From an uncultured Verrucomicrobiales bacterium (GTDB lineage: Bacteria > Verrucomicrobiota > Verrucomicrobiia > Verrucomicrobiales > DEV007): a DNA stretch of 64,000 nucleotides. How positions within the stretch are numbered: position 1 is the first letter of the stretch; each line of letters begins with the position of its first letter. The position numbers and the translations under genes are program-made. Where the stretch lies: assembly GCA_937891465.1 (NCBI GenBank), contig CALAHF010000017.1:43929-107928 (forward strand), read 5' to 3'. Below are positions 18,679 through 28,323 of this stretch, piece after piece. The notes beneath the pieces are model-generated. The model made no database searches. It was not told where the DNA came from and saw nothing but the letters and a program-made list of their open reading frames with translations.

Positions 18679-19986
18679 ATGAGAACTCCCCGCATTTCCC
18701 GCAGAACCCTGCTTCGTGGAATTGGCGCATCACTCGCGCTGCCCTCGCTCGAAATCATGGGTGCTCAGTCAGCCGCTGCTGGTGGGAAAGCTCCGCAGCG
18801 CCTCATTTCCGTTTTTCACCCGAACGGTGTTTTTCCGAAAGCTTGGGATGTGAAAGGGCTGGGAGCAGGTCATGAGCTTTCACCGATTCTCTCGCCGCTC
18901 CAATCGCTGATAGGAGATTTTTCAATAGTCCAAGGGCTTGATAACAAAGGAAAAGGCCACGTTCAGCTGACGGGTTCATTCCTAACGGGATGTTCGATTA
19001 CCGATAAGAAAAACGGAATTTCGCTCGATCAGCAGCTCGCTCAGAAAGTGGGCCACAACACGATTTTACCTTCGCTCGAACTTGGCACTGAGCCTCCGCG
19101 TCAAGGCAGCGCCAGTGGCGAACCGATCGCCTATGCGAACACGGTTTCGTGGAGCAGTGAGACCACCCGGGTTTCTCCTGAAATCAATCCACAGGTCGCT
19201 TTTGACCGGTTGTTCCGCAGCCATTCGGGCCCCGAAGCTCGCCGGGCTGCGCTGAATCGGAAGAGTGTCATCGATCTCGTTCTCGAAGATGCAAAATCAC
19301 TTCGCAGCAAAGCGAGCAAGCCGGATCAGGCCAAGTTGGATGAATATCTCGATTCCGTCCGCGCCGTCGAAGTTCGCGTCGATAAAACGCTGAATCCTCC
19401 AGAGCGCGATTGGACTCCGCCAACAAAGCCGGATGCACTCGAACGCCCGGCCCCCGGAATTCCACGCGACCGCGAGGCCCACCTGAAAATGATGATTGAT
19501 CTCATGGTGCTTTCGCTGTGGACGGATACGACACGGGTCGCGACGCTGATGACTGCCCACGGATTTTCCCGCCAGAACTTCAGCTTTCTCGATGGCGTAA
19601 ACAGCGATCACCACGGCATGTCTCACCACAAGAACAAGGCGGACGCCGTTGCCGAATACACCACCGTCAGCCGCTGGTATGTCAGCCAGTATGCGTATTT
19701 GCTCGAAAGTCTCAAAGCGATCGATGAAGGCGAAAATTCACTGCTTGGCAATTCGATCGTCATGTACGGTTCAGGAATGAAAGACGGAAACGGTCACGTG
19801 AAAACGGATCTTCCACTTCTCGTCGCCGGTCAAGGTGGTGGAGCTTTCAAACAAGGCCAGCTTCTGAAGAATCCAGCAGGAACGCCTCACGCAAATTTAC
19901 TTCTGACGATTGGTCAGGGACTTGGACTCGAAACTGAAGTCTTTAACGGCGCCAGCACCGGCGTGGTTGATGGACTGCTTGCCTAG
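18679..19986 (+). CDS. DUF1552 protein with Tat signal
   Basis: Secreted protein of the DUF1552 family, widespread in Planctomycetes and Verrucomicrobia, with a twin-arginine leader (RTPRISRRTLLRGIGASLAL). Family landmarks follow: RLISVFHPNGVFP, QGLDNKGKGHVQLTGSFLTG, LPSLELGTEP, and the late segment MYGSGMKDGNGHVKTDLPLL. The function is unknown; DUF1552 genes usually sit beside a large DUF1587/1592/1588/1585 cytochrome-like protein, and that partner is absent here because the upstream neighbour is the decayed kinase. I chose the ATG at 18679 because it places the SRR motif correctly; the frame is open to 18610. Confidence 0.88.
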   Translation: MRTPRISRRTLLRGIGASLALPSLEIMGAQSAAAGGKAPQRLISVFHPNGVFPKAWDVKGLGAGHELSPILSPLQSLIGDFSIVQGLDNKGKGHVQLTGSFLTGCSITDKKNGISLDQQLAQKVGHNTILPSLELGTEPPRQGSASGEPIAYANTVSWSSETTRVSPEINPQVAFDRLFRSHSGPEARRAALNRKSVIDLVLEDAKSLRSKASKPDQAKLDEYLDSVRAVEVRVDKTLNPPERDWTPPTKPDALERPAPGIPRDREAHLKMMIDLMVLSLWTDTTRVATLMTAHGFSRQNFSFLDGVNSDHHGMSHHKNKADAVAEYTTVSRWYVSQYAYLLESLKAIDEGENSLLGNSIVMYGSGMKDGNGHVKTDLPLLVAGQGGGAFKQGQLLKNPAGTPHANLLLTIGQGLGLETEVFNGASTGVVDGLLA

Positions 19987-19990
19987 TCAA

Positions 19991-21268
19991 TTAATCCCCG
20001 CCGTCCAACGCGATCGGGCCACGATTGGGTTTCATCTCGATCACCTTGTTTCGGCCGGCCCGCACCGTGTCACCGAGCCAGCCCCACATCGCTTTTGCGC
20101 CGCGCACGATGGGTGTTTCCCGGATTTCCACGATTGCCAGTTCACGTCCGACGGATTCCAAATGATGCCTGTGACGAGGCATTAGAAAAATAAATTGCCG
20201 GTCTTTTCCTGATTCGGAATCAGCCACATTCAGCGACGGAAAAATCAAGCCTTTCGCCAATACAGGCGGCTCATCATTTGGCAAAACTAACGTCCGTTTT
20301 GGTCCGAAAAATGCGCGGCGGCTTTCAAAATGAACCTCACCATTTTCGCCGCGTTTCAACTCACCAAATGATCGCGCTTTCAAATTCGCGCTCGCTTGCC
20401 GAACCAGGAATCCACGAACTCGATCACCTGATTCAAACGTCCGCTTTTTGAAAAGCGAAATCAAATAATCTCCCGCCATCACCGTTCCGAAAACTCCGAG
20501 ACGAAATGCCGATGGGGCCAAAAACGCGGCTACCACAACGATAATCAGCGAAAGCACCGCCGCGACCACTGGATTGAGCGCGTAAAGCAGCGCCAAAAAA
20601 GATAGCAACGCGGTTCGCGAAAGTTTCAAGAATGAATCCAACAACCCAAACGGTGACAGCATCACCAACACGTTGATCGCGTGGCTGACCACCCAGACGG
20701 TGAAAAATCCTAAGATCGAAAGCGGTAGCAAAATCCACAACAAATTGATCGGTGCCATCGCCAGTAGTGCGCCGTCTTCTCCGATTCCGCTCGCGACTTC
20801 CGGAGCTGAAAAATTCTCAGCAATCTGTTTTGCCACGAAAGGAACAAACGCCGTCGACGCAACAACTGCGCTGAATTTATCCTCAAACAATTCGATAAAA
20901 TCCAACGGCTTTTTGATGAACTTCGGAGCCCCCGCGCCAATCGAATCCTTGAAAAAACACAACGCAACTACTCCCAAACCAATTCCCCAAAATACCGGAT
21001 GGCAGAACCAAGGGAGCAAATGACGATTCTCCGCGTCGGTTTTGAAATATTTCCAAATTCCCACCGCGCTGACGCCCACCAAAGGCGAAATCGCCACGCC
21101 CGTCATCTGCGTGATTCCTTCTGCAAGTCCAACCCCGGGGAGTCGTTCCTCCGTCGTAATTTGAGGGACCGCAGCTGAATCCTGGGCCAGAAGATTGGTC
21201 GCTAAAAAAGCGATTCCGAAAATCACAAGGATTCCGCATTGAAGCCGCTTTTTTCGCCACTGATTCAT
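19991..21268 (-). CDS. Multi-pass membrane protein, unknown
   Basis: Signal peptide or first helix (MNQWRKKRLQCGILVIFG...), then several hydrophobic segments between about residues 75 and 290 (for example VFWGIGLGVVALCFF, INLLWILLPLSILGFFTVWV, AVLSLIIVVVAAFLAP) and a soluble C-terminal domain of about 140 residues (from RTFESGDRVRGFLVR). I do not recognise the family. It ends 5 bp from the convergent DUF1552 stop and is divergent from araD, with two 43-bp elements between them. Confidence 0.8.
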   Translation of the reverse strand: MNQWRKKRLQCGILVIFGIAFLATNLLAQDSAAVPQITTEERLPGVGLAEGITQMTGVAISPLVGVSAVGIWKYFKTDAENRHLLPWFCHPVFWGIGLGVVALCFFKDSIGAGAPKFIKKPLDFIELFEDKFSAVVASTAFVPFVAKQIAENFSAPEVASGIGEDGALLAMAPINLLWILLPLSILGFFTVWVVSHAINVLVMLSPFGLLDSFLKLSRTALLSFLALLYALNPVVAAVLSLIIVVVAAFLAPSAFRLGVFGTVMAGDYLISLFKKRTFESGDRVRGFLVRQASANLKARSFGELKRGENGEVHFESRRAFFGPKRTLVLPNDEPPVLAKGLIFPSLNVADSESGKDRQFIFLMPRHRHHLESVGRELAIVEIRETPIVRGAKAMWGWLGDTVRAGRNKVIEMKPNRGPIALDGGD

Positions 21269-21322
21269 AGAACAAGGAATACCAATTCAGAGACCATCTT
21301 TCAAACGAAAAAGCCCGTTCCA

Positions 21323-21365
21323 CGAAGCAATAGGGTACGTTCAATGAACCTACCCTGTTGGTTCG
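21323..21365. repeat. 43-bp interspersed element
   Basis: Left arm CGAAGCAATAGGGTAC, centre GTTCAATGAAC, right arm CTACCCTGTTGGTTCG. First of a pair in the divergent region between the membrane protein and araD. Start-to-start distance to the next copy is 54 bp, as in the pair at 6113. Confidence 0.9.
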
Positions 21366-21376
21366 AAATGCCTTTT

Positions 21377-21419
21377 CGAACAGACCCTATCCGTTCGACG
21401 AACGTACCCTATTGACTCG
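21377..21419. repeat. 43-bp interspersed element, variant with inverted left box
   Basis: Left arm CGAACAGACCCTATCC and right arm GTACCCTATTGACTCG carry ACCCTAT in the same orientation. The centre GTTCGACGAAC is a perfect palindrome around one base. It ends 29 bp before the araD ATG. Confidence 0.85.
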
Positions 21420-21448
21420 TACAAGGAGCGAGGTGATTATTTACAGCT

Positions 21449-22153
21449 ATGTCCAATCTCGATTCGCTTCGTCAAGAAGTCCTCAAAGCCAATCTTATGC
21501 TTGAAACCGAAGGCCTCGTGCGCCTTACGTGGGGGAATGTCTCCGGGGTTGAGCGAGAGGCCGGGGTTTTTGTGATCAAACCAAGTGGCGTTCCGTATTC
21601 AGATCTGAAAGCAGAGCAATTGGTCGTGGTTTCCATTGAAACAGGAGAAGTCGTCGAGGGGGAAATGAATCCGTCGTCCGACACGCCGACGCACTGGATT
21701 TTGTACCGTGATTTCCCCGAAATTGGCGGCGTGACGCACACGCATTCGGTCAATGCGACGATGCTCTCGCAAGCGGGAACCCCCCTGCCCTGCCTTGGAA
21801 CAACTCATGCGGATCACTTTTATGGAGAAGTTCCCGTGGTCCGTGAATTGACCGAAGCCGAGGTGGAAGACGCCTACGAAAAAAATACCGGGCTTGCGAT
21901 TGTGGAGTGTTTTAAAGAAAATGGGCTCAAGCCAATGGAAATGCCGGGCTGTTTTCAGAAATACCATGCGCCGTTTACCTGGGGCAAAAATGCGGTCGAT
22001 TCGGTAAAAAATTCCGTCGCATTGGAAGTATGCTCGCAAATGGCGCTGGGCACTTGGCAACTGGCTGAAGGTCAGGGAGAAATTCCAGCCCATATCTTAA
22101 ATAAACATTACCTCCGCAAGCACGGACCAGGGGCTTATTATGGCCAAAAGTGA
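21449..22153 (+). CDS. araD: L-ribulose-5-phosphate 4-epimerase
   Basis: Class II aldolase-fold enzyme that converts L-ribulose 5-phosphate to D-xylulose 5-phosphate, the step after AraB. Zinc ligands and active-site motifs are in place: WGNVSG near residue 30, IKPSGVPYSDL, THTHSVNATMLSQAG (the His pair near residues 100), GTTHADHFYGEVP and NKHYLRKHGPGAYYGQK. The 234-residue length is typical. Two 43-bp elements occupy its upstream region. Confidence 0.93.
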   Translation: MSNLDSLRQEVLKANLMLETEGLVRLTWGNVSGVEREAGVFVIKPSGVPYSDLKAEQLVVVSIETGEVVEGEMNPSSDTPTHWILYRDFPEIGGVTHTHSVNATMLSQAGTPLPCLGTTHADHFYGEVPVVRELTEAEVEDAYEKNTGLAIVECFKENGLKPMEMPGCFQKYHAPFTWGKNAVDSVKNSVALEVCSQMALGTWQLAEGQGEIPAHILNKHYLRKHGPGAYYGQK

Positions 22154-22230
22154 ACAATTCATCCCGTAAGCTGTCTATTTCCCCAACGACAGCTAGTTAA
22201 GCTTTCGACCCAATTTTCACGATTTCCCCC

Positions 22231-23922
22231 ATGAATAACAACGACGACGACGGCCCGAAAAAGCCAAACAACCCGTCTCCGGACGAAGCCTTCAAAAAAA
22301 TCTCTGATTTTCTGCAATCGAATTTCAAGGGGCAGGACATCAACTTTTCGATGAACGATCCTTTCGGCTCATTCACCGATGGAGACGGCGAAGGCTCGGG
22401 TGAAGACCATGACTTAAAAACGGAGCCGGATCATGCTGACATTTTTGATTTCTCGTATTTGCCACGCGACATCAAAGCGTATTTGGATCGTTACGTCATC
22501 AAGCAGCACGAGGCGAAAAAGGCGCTCTCGATTGCGGTTTGTGATCACTACAACCACGCAAAATACCTTCGGCGACTTGCCGAATCAGATTCTCAGAAAG
22601 CGGACAAAATCGAATTCGCAAAGCAGAATGTGATCATTCTGGGCCCGACCGGAGTTGGTAAAACGTATTTGGTAAAACACATCGCGGAACTGATCGGGGT
22701 TCCATTTGTGAAAGCTGATGCCACGAAATTTTCGGAAACGGGCTATGTCGGCGCTGACGTCGATGACCTCGTTCGGGAATTGGTGCGCAAGGCCGACGGC
22801 AATGTTGATCTCGCCGAATACGGCATCATTTATATTGATGAGATCGACAAGATCGCGACCAGCGGGGAAGCGATCGGCCGCGATGTCAGCGGCCGCGGCG
22901 TTCAAACGACGCTATTGAAGTTGATGGAGGAAACCGAGGTTTCGATCCGCAACCCGCAGGATATTCAAAGCCAAATGCAGGCGATGTTTGAAATGCAAAA
23001 AGGCGGTGGTTCAAATCGGGATACGATCAATACCCGGCACATTTTATTCATTGTCAGCGGTGCGTTCTCCGGATTGGAGAAAATCATCGAAAAACGAGTT
23101 CGCCAGGGAGCGATCGGTTTCGGCGCGGATACAGTTGCGACTCCGGATACGGAGAAATTGGCGCTGGAAGCTGAAACTCAGGACTTCATCGATTTTGGAT
23201 TCGAAGCTGAATTCATCGGTCGATTGCCGGTCCGAGTGGTCTGCGAGCACCTTGAAGCCGCCGACCTTTGCGAAATCATGAAAAATTCCGAGGGCAGCTT
23301 GATTCGCCAATATGAGCGCGAATTTGAGTCCTACGGAATTCACGCAAGCTTTGAAGATTCTGCGCTGGAAGGAATTGCCGAACTCGCCGCGAAAGAAAAA
23401 ACCGGAGCCCGTGCGTTGATGACGGTTTGTGAACGCTTGCTTCGCGATTTCAAATTTGAACTGCCGGGAACTGCAGTGACCGAATTAAGTATCGATGGCG
23501 CATTGATCAGCGATCCAGAGACTGCCCTTGCGAATTATCGCGAAGAAGCGGGCACAGTTGAGAATTCAAAAATTGTTTCCGAACTATCCGCTTTCCGACG
23601 CAAGTTTTTTGAGATGCACGGCGTAAAATTAAAATTTGAGCCTGACGCAGTCGCTGCGATCTCTGAGATGCAGGATCAGCGAAATATGAGCGCACTGAAT
23701 CTGTGCGATCAGATTTTTCATGACTATCAGTTCGGCTTGAAATTGATTCAAAAAAATACCAATCAGGACATCTTTTCGCTTTCGAAAGAAGCGGTCGAAG
23801 ATCCTGATAAATTCCTGAGCGGTCTGGTGGTTGCAAGCTACAACAAAGAGGAACCGCCTGCGGAAGAGGGTGGAGAATCCGATTCCGACGACACGCATCC
23901 CGAGTTGAATTTGGAGAATTGA
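22231..23922 (+). CDS. ClpX-like AAA+ unfoldase without the zinc-binding domain
   Basis: An AAA+ protein most similar to ClpX: Walker A GPTGVGKT, pore-loop GYVGADVDD, Walker [31 protein letters not shown], the ClpP-docking IGF-type loop (QGAIGFGAD), EFIGRLPV and the sensor-2 arginine region [13 protein letters not shown]. It lacks the N-terminal C4 zinc domain that ClpX uses to bind substrates and adaptors. In its place is an acidic, low-complexity N-terminus of about 75 residues. The C-terminus is longer than in ClpX and also ends in an acidic tail. At 563 residues it is well over the usual 420. Likely a second ClpX that loads ClpP or acts as a stand-alone unfoldase. Confidence 0.85.
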   Translation: MNNNDDDGPKKPNNPSPDEAFKKISDFLQSNFKGQDINFSMNDPFGSFTDGDGEGSGEDHDLKTEPDHADIFDFSYLPRDIKAYLDRYVIKQHEAKKALSIAVCDHYNHAKYLRRLAESDSQKADKIEFAKQNVIILGPTGVGKTYLVKHIAELIGVPFVKADATKFSETGYVGADVDDLVRELVRKADGNVDLAEYGIIYIDEIDKIATSGEAIGRDVSGRGVQTTLLKLMEETEVSIRNPQDIQSQMQAMFEMQKGGGSNRDTINTRHILFIVSGAFSGLEKIIEKRVRQGAIGFGADTVATPDTEKLALEAETQDFIDFGFEAEFIGRLPVRVVCEHLEAADLCEIMKNSEGSLIRQYEREFESYGIHASFEDSALEGIAELAAKEKTGARALMTVCERLLRDFKFELPGTAVTELSIDGALISDPETALANYREEAGTVENSKIVSELSAFRRKFFEMHGVKLKFEPDAVAAISEMQDQRNMSALNLCDQIFHDYQFGLKLIQKNTNQDIFSLSKEAVEDPDKFLSGLVVASYNKEEPPAEEGGESDSDDTHPELNLEN

Positions 23923-23927
23923 GTAAA

Positions 23928-23970
23928 CGATCGAACAGGGTTGGATCGTTAAAGCGATTCAAGCCTTGCT
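23928..23970. repeat. 43-bp element, degenerate right arm
   Basis: The left arm CGATCGAACAGGGTTG is intact; the right part (GATTCAAGCCTTGCTC) is a diverged form of the right arm. It lies 5 bp after the ClpX-like stop codon. Confidence 0.6.
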
Positions 23971-24009
23971 CTTTTTGGGAACCGTTGGCATGCTGCTGAC
24001 GCCTTTCCG

Positions 24010-25050
24010 ATGATACTCGACCTCGATCAATTTTTAGAACGTGAGCAACCGTTTTGGGATGAGTTGCAAAAGCTGCTGAAGCGCAATGACAAAGAAGCGC
24101 AACGGCGAATGTCATTGGAAGAAGCTCGGCGTTTTCACTATCTGTACCAGCGAGCCAGCTCAGACTTGGTGAAGCTAAAAACGTTTGCTGGCGATGTTGA
24201 GGCTAAGCAATTTTTAGAAAATCTTGTAGCCCGCGCCTACGGTCAGCTTCACTCACAACGGGGACGTTCCATCCCGTTTAAGCCTTGGGAATGGCTCACG
24301 CAGTGGATCCCGCAAACTTTCCGGAGACACTGGCGGGCGTTCGCGATTGCGACCACGGTCTTCTGGCTGGGGGGGCTTTTTGGAGGCTTTTTTGTTCACC
24401 AAAATTACGACGACAAACAGAATTTGATCGGCCCTTTCGGCCACTTAGCAGGGGATCCCAGTGATCGAGTTGCAAAAGAGGAAGCAGGTGGATTCGATGG
24501 ATTCTCGGGGAGGCAGTCATTCGCCGCTCAGCTGCAGGGGCATAACACCAAGGTTAGCATCCGTGTGCTTTGTTGGGGGGTGCTGTTTGGAATCATGACG
24601 GTGATCGAATTGTTCTACAACGGCCTGATCATTGGTTCCGTTTCGTATGATTACATCATGGCAGGTGAAACTGAATTTTTGATCGCCTGGCTATTGCCGC
24701 ACGGCTCGTTCGAGCTCACCGCTATTTTTATTGCCGGTCAATGCGGACTGATCATTGCGCACGCGATGTTTGGATGGGGAACCAATCTTAAATTACGTCA
24801 ACGATTGAGCCGGATTCGAACTGACATTCTTACTCTGCTAGGGCTTTTGGCTTTGATGCTGGTGTGGGCTGGCTTTGTGGAGTCCTTTATCTCGCAATAC
24901 CACGGGTCCGCGTTCTACAAATTCAAAATCGCATTTGGTGTCGTTGAAATGGTGTTTTTGATTTATTACTTCGGCTTTTGCGGACGGCGCCATTCTAAAT
25001 CTCACGATAGCGACTCGTTGCCTCACCAAACTCCGGCAGCCGTTGCTTAA
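24010..25050 (+). CDS. SpoIIM-family membrane protein
   Basis: Stage II sporulation protein M (DUF95) family membrane protein. An N-terminal cytoplasmic helical part (WDELQKLLKR through LHSQRGRS) is followed by transmembrane helices (around IATTVFWLGGLFGGFF, VLCWGVLFGIMTVIELFYNG, and IAWLLPHGSFELTAIFIAGQ, the family signature). In non-sporulating bacteria these genes usually pair with an RDD gene near a MoxR/DUF58 cluster; the RDD gene follows here by 32 bp. Its function outside sporulation is not settled. Confidence 0.88.
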   Translation: MILDLDQFLEREQPFWDELQKLLKRNDKEAQRRMSLEEARRFHYLYQRASSDLVKLKTFAGDVEAKQFLENLVARAYGQLHSQRGRSIPFKPWEWLTQWIPQTFRRHWRAFAIATTVFWLGGLFGGFFVHQNYDDKQNLIGPFGHLAGDPSDRVAKEEAGGFDGFSGRQSFAAQLQGHNTKVSIRVLCWGVLFGIMTVIELFYNGLIIGSVSYDYIMAGETEFLIAWLLPHGSFELTAIFIAGQCGLIIAHAMFGWGTNLKLRQRLSRIRTDILTLLGLLALMLVWAGFVESFISQYHGSAFYKFKIAFGVVEMVFLIYYFGFCGRRHSKSHDSDSLPHQTPAAVA

Positions 25051-25082
25051 TCCATTCTCCTTTTAATTTAATCGACTTTCAG

Positions 25083-25871
25083 ATGCTGGGAAAAACAGTC
25101 GCATTGCAAATTAAGACGCCGGAAGGGGTGACCTTTGAAATTCCCCTGGCCAGCCCGGTTTCACGCTGTCTTGCGTTGGCGATAGATCTCGTCGTCATCA
25201 GTTTCCTCACCGGAGTGGTTGCCTATGTCGTAAGCCTTCTGGCTGCCGCAGGAATGGCAATCCCTGCAATCGCTGACTTTGGAAATGCAGCGTTGATGGT
25301 TGCAAGTTTCGTCATTTCGATGGGTTACGGAATGTTTATGGAATGGTTTTGGAGAGGGCAAACCATCGGAAAGCGCGTGCTAAAGCTCCAAGTCATGGAT
25401 GAGCGGGGCCTGAACCTCAGCATGAAGCAAATTATCCTTCGAAATATCTTCCGCGCCGTCGACACCCTTCCGACGAACCTCTATTTCATTGGAGGACTCT
25501 CCTGTTTGCTCACGAAACGATGCCAGCGACTGGGTGACATCGCTGCAGGAACGGTTGTCGTTCGCAAGATCAAAGTGGAGCAACCTGCGACAGATCAAAT
25601 TTTTACCGCTGACGAAAATTCGTTCGCAGAGTTCCCCCATCTCGAAGCGCGCTTGCGACAGGAAGTCACCCCAAACGAAGCTCGTGTCGCTTTGGATATG
25701 ATCACTCGCCGTGAAGAGATCGAACCGCAGTATCGTCTCGGGATTTTCACGCAGCTGGCAGATCACTTCAGGACCAAATGTGAATTCCCTGAGAACGTTT
25801 CATTTGGACTATCCGATGAACAGTATGTTCGAAATGTCGTCGAGACTCTTTACCGAAGAACTTCGGTGTAA
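25083..25871 (+). CDS. RDD-family membrane protein
   Basis: RDD domain with three or four membrane segments (about residues 25-165), beginning VSRCLALAIDLVVISFLTGV where the Arg and Asp of the RDD motif lie, then FWRGQTIGKRVLKLQVMDE and RCQRLGDIAAGTVVV. A soluble C-terminal extension of about 90 residues follows. RDD proteins are proposed transporters or membrane organisers; no substrate is visible. It forms a likely operon with the SpoIIM-family gene. A terminator follows at 25905. Confidence 0.88.
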   Translation: MLGKTVALQIKTPEGVTFEIPLASPVSRCLALAIDLVVISFLTGVVAYVVSLLAAAGMAIPAIADFGNAALMVASFVISMGYGMFMEWFWRGQTIGKRVLKLQVMDERGLNLSMKQIILRNIFRAVDTLPTNLYFIGGLSCLLTKRCQRLGDIAAGTVVVRKIKVEQPATDQIFTADENSFAEFPHLEARLRQEVTPNEARVALDMITRREEIEPQYRLGIFTQLADHFRTKCEFPENVSFGLSDEQYVRNVVETLYRRTSV

Positions 25872-25904
25872 CGAAATACTCACTTTTGTGGAGACTCTTT
25901 AAAA

Positions 25905-25946
25905 CAAAAAAGCCACGCCCGTTTAAAAGGCGTGGCGCATTTTTTC
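25905..25946. terminator. Bidirectional Rho-independent terminator
   Basis: Stem GCCACGCC (25912-25919) pairs with GGCGTGGC (25929-25936), flanked by A and T runs, between the convergent RDD and cassette-D genes. Confidence 0.88.
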
Positions 25947-25968
25947 GTTCAGGAAAACAGCCAAAAAT

Positions 25969-26625
25969 TCAGGGGCGGAATTCTGTGATTTGCCCGTTGT
26001 AAGGATTTACCTGAAGGCAATAATAGTTGGCTGGATCCGTATCTCTGACCGCGCCTTCGCCCTGAACAAGTGTGAGATACCATGTGTCGCCATTGGACCG
26101 GTTAGGAAGATCAGTGGAACCATCCGGGCGAAATCGAAAGGCCACATAGTCCGTTTCCTCCATTCCAAGTCCTACGGGGACTTCGTATTTCCCCTCCTGA
26201 GGTGACACAAATCCGAATTTTTTGTCAGCAGAATCCTTACCTGCAGTGGTCAATAGAGTGCTCAGCGCCTCACTCAAAATTACAGGCGCATTGATTCGGT
26301 AAAATCGACTGACTTCGATCATTGCACCTGTTTTATCGAATTGGAACATCTGATAGGCTCGAAATCCCTCCTCCGTTTCTGCTGCTGCCGTATCGGCCAA
26401 TTTGAAGAAACGCAATTCAACATCCGCGTTTTTTGCCAATGCCAGCTGCTGTGCCTGACTGATCTGGTTCCTAAGGTGCGACCCCTCCGACGTTAAACTC
26501 GAAGACTGCATCAAACTGAAGAGATCCGGAGCGGCAAAGGCCAACAATATCCCGACAACCGTTAACACGATCATCATCTCGATAAGCGAAAAAGCTGCTG
26601 CGATTTTTCTTTTAACAATGTTCAT
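25969..26625 (-). CDS. Verru_Chthon cassette protein D (GspH-like pseudopilin)
   Basis: A 218-residue protein with a type IV pilin-like N-terminus: positively charged leader MNIVKRKIAAA, cleavage-like position before F12, then FSLIEMMIVLTVVGILLAFA with Glu at +5. The rest is a soluble beta-rich domain. TIGR02596 names this family as cassette protein D; by size and fold it resembles the minor pseudopilin GspH. A prepilin peptidase should cut the leader, but no peptidase gene is in the window, and Ala rather than Gly precedes the cut. It is the last gene of the five-gene operon, 15 bp after C. Confidence 0.88.
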   Translation of the reverse strand: MNIVKRKIAAAFSLIEMMIVLTVVGILLAFAAPDLFSLMQSSSLTSEGSHLRNQISQAQQLALAKNADVELRFFKLADTAAAETEEGFRAYQMFQFDKTGAMIEVSRFYRINAPVILSEALSTLLTTAGKDSADKKFGFVSPQEGKYEVPVGLGMEETDYVAFRFRPDGSTDLPNRSNGDTWYLTLVQGEGAVRDTDPANYYCLQVNPYNGQITEFRP

Positions 26626-26640
26626 AAAAAAATTGGGGGA

Positions 26641-27687
26641 TTATTTAATCTCATCTACTTCGAAGTCACTCCACCGTGAACTTCTCATCATAACGATTGT
26701 ACTGAAGATCTTGTAATTGATCCCTTTTCCACCGAGCTCTTCTTCCAACGTTGCGATATCGTCGTCGTACTTACTCGTATTCTTAAACAGCTGATCAAAG
26801 ATAAGCTCCTGCGGCGGTGTCCCGACTGATTCCTGCCGAATACCTGCAGTTTCATCGACTGCAATCATTGTGAGCCGCATCAGAGGCGGTACTTGTTGGG
26901 CATATTTCAAATCCACAATCGAATTTGAATCAAACTCAAAGTTCGAAGCAATTCTGCTGAACGTATTTCTTCTATCGTCACCTGAAACTTCAAGGGTGTC
27001 TCGAGGAGACACAACCAGTGCGATAATATTCTCCGCAAGTGGATGAACATGTTCGAAAAACGGTCCAGATTTCACAGAACTCTCGCTTTGCCGCCACCAT
27101 TTATCCAACTGTGGCTCCTGATCATTTTCACGCTCAGCTTGACCATCTGCAAACACCTGATTTTCTTCTGCGGGAGGTCGAAACTCCATCAACCGAAAAC
27201 GGTACTTAGGATCAGACCTCACAAAATCAGGGCGAAACTCCAGATCATCGCCATAGACAACAAAATAGCCCCGGCCGTTAAACAGATTGTTCAGGTTCCG
27301 GTATCGAGTCGAAAATCCGAGTGGAGCCTGAAAAAACAAAGCGTGCCCCACTGGGGTTCCGCCGGGGATTTCGCCTGCTAATTCAGATGCGGGACAAGTC
27401 TTGAAATGAAGCTCCGATCGTCTCTCATAGCTGGATGGGAAATTGGTCGCCGGATCATACTTGTAGTCGTAGTAGGTATTCAACGAGGCCTGAGAAGCAT
27501 TTTTGGTAATGATATCAAACGCAACCCGGGCTTCCCGGAATTGACCAACCCGATCCTGAGCCGATACCCAGGTTTGTTGAATCGTTCCCAGCAGTGTGGT
27601 GAGGAGCAGTAGAAGCACTGACAAAATCCCCATTGAAACCAACAGTTCGACCAGGGTGAAACCTGCATTTCTATTTCGAAAAGTCAT
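26641..27687 (-). CDS. Verru_Chthon cassette protein C (GspJ-like pseudopilin)
   Basis: A 348-residue protein with a pilin-type N-terminus MTFRNRNAG, then FTLVELLVSMGILSVLLLLL with Glu at +5, so a canonical prepilin peptidase site Gly-Phe. The remaining 320 residues are soluble. TIGR02599 names this family as cassette protein C; size and position suggest the role of GspJ in the pseudopilus tip. It follows gene B by 19 bp and precedes D by 15 bp, all on the same strand. Confidence 0.88.
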   Translation of the reverse strand: MTFRNRNAGFTLVELLVSMGILSVLLLLLTTLLGTIQQTWVSAQDRVGQFREARVAFDIITKNASQASLNTYYDYKYDPATNFPSSYERRSELHFKTCPASELAGEIPGGTPVGHALFFQAPLGFSTRYRNLNNLFNGRGYFVVYGDDLEFRPDFVRSDPKYRFRLMEFRPPAEENQVFADGQAERENDQEPQLDKWWRQSESSVKSGPFFEHVHPLAENIIALVVSPRDTLEVSGDDRRNTFSRIASNFEFDSNSIVDLKYAQQVPPLMRLTMIAVDETAGIRQESVGTPPQELIFDQLFKNTSKYDDDIATLEEELGGKGINYKIFSTIVMMRSSRWSDFEVDEIK

Positions 27688-27706
27688 AGTAATTATCCAA
27701 TCTAAA

Positions 27707-28285
27707 TCATTCTCCTACAAAATCCTGACCCATCTTAACAACCGTGGTTTGATAGGTGTGAATTCTTCTTCGTAATTTTGGGTCATCCCATTCGATCCCT
27801 GTGCCAATATAAGGAAGGGAAGTCACTTCAATGACCACCATCCGCAGATTTTCATTGAAATTTTTCGCCCCCGGCAGGGTGATTCCGTCAAAACTGGCGC
27901 CACCAACACTTTCAGGGAAAGATCCGCCAATTGCCTGAGGAATGTGGATTCGTGCCGTGTAAATATGCTCAAAGTCACCTTTTTGAGAATCCAGCAGCTC
28001 CACTCCCTGACTGTCATAGAAGCGTTCCTGTTTGTGAAAATCATCGAGCGGAGAGTCTGAACCACCTTTGCTGTCGGCGAATGGAGTCAATTGAATCTCC
28101 CCGAGGATTTGCTGGTGAATTCGGGCCTCAATAGCCTGATCCGCCGCCTCTCTCATTGTCGCAAGCCCCTGAGGGATCATTCCCATCAGAGAAACGAGGG
28201 CGACGGCCGTGATGGCCAGCGCAATCGTCACTTCAATGAGGCTGAAACCCTCGTTGGATTTATCCGGTAAATTTTGAACTTTCAT
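27707..28285 (-). CDS. Verru_Chthon cassette protein B (GspI/PilV-like pseudopilin)
   Basis: A 192-residue protein with leader MKVQNLPDKSNEG and then FSLIEVTIALAITAVALVSL, a textbook prepilin motif (Gly then Phe, Glu at +5). TIGR02598 names it cassette protein B. The short size and the PilV-like FSLIEVTIALAI helix match GspI/PilV. It follows the second A gene by 38 bp and is likely cotranscribed with C and D. Confidence 0.88.
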   Translation of the reverse strand: MKVQNLPDKSNEGFSLIEVTIALAITAVALVSLMGMIPQGLATMREAADQAIEARIHQQILGEIQLTPFADSKGGSDSPLDDFHKQERFYDSQGVELLDSQKGDFEHIYTARIHIPQAIGGSFPESVGGASFDGITLPGAKNFNENLRMVVIEVTSLPYIGTGIEWDDPKLRRRIHTYQTTVVKMGQDFVGE

Positions 28286-28323
28286 AGCTTCTTTCTAAAA
28301 ATTTTCGAATCGATGAATGCAGA

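Noticed and set aside
21393..21403. Centre GTTCGACGAAC as a LexA box
   Set aside because: The LexA box of Gram-positive type is GAAC-N4-GTTC; here the halves are in the opposite order and the spacing is 3.
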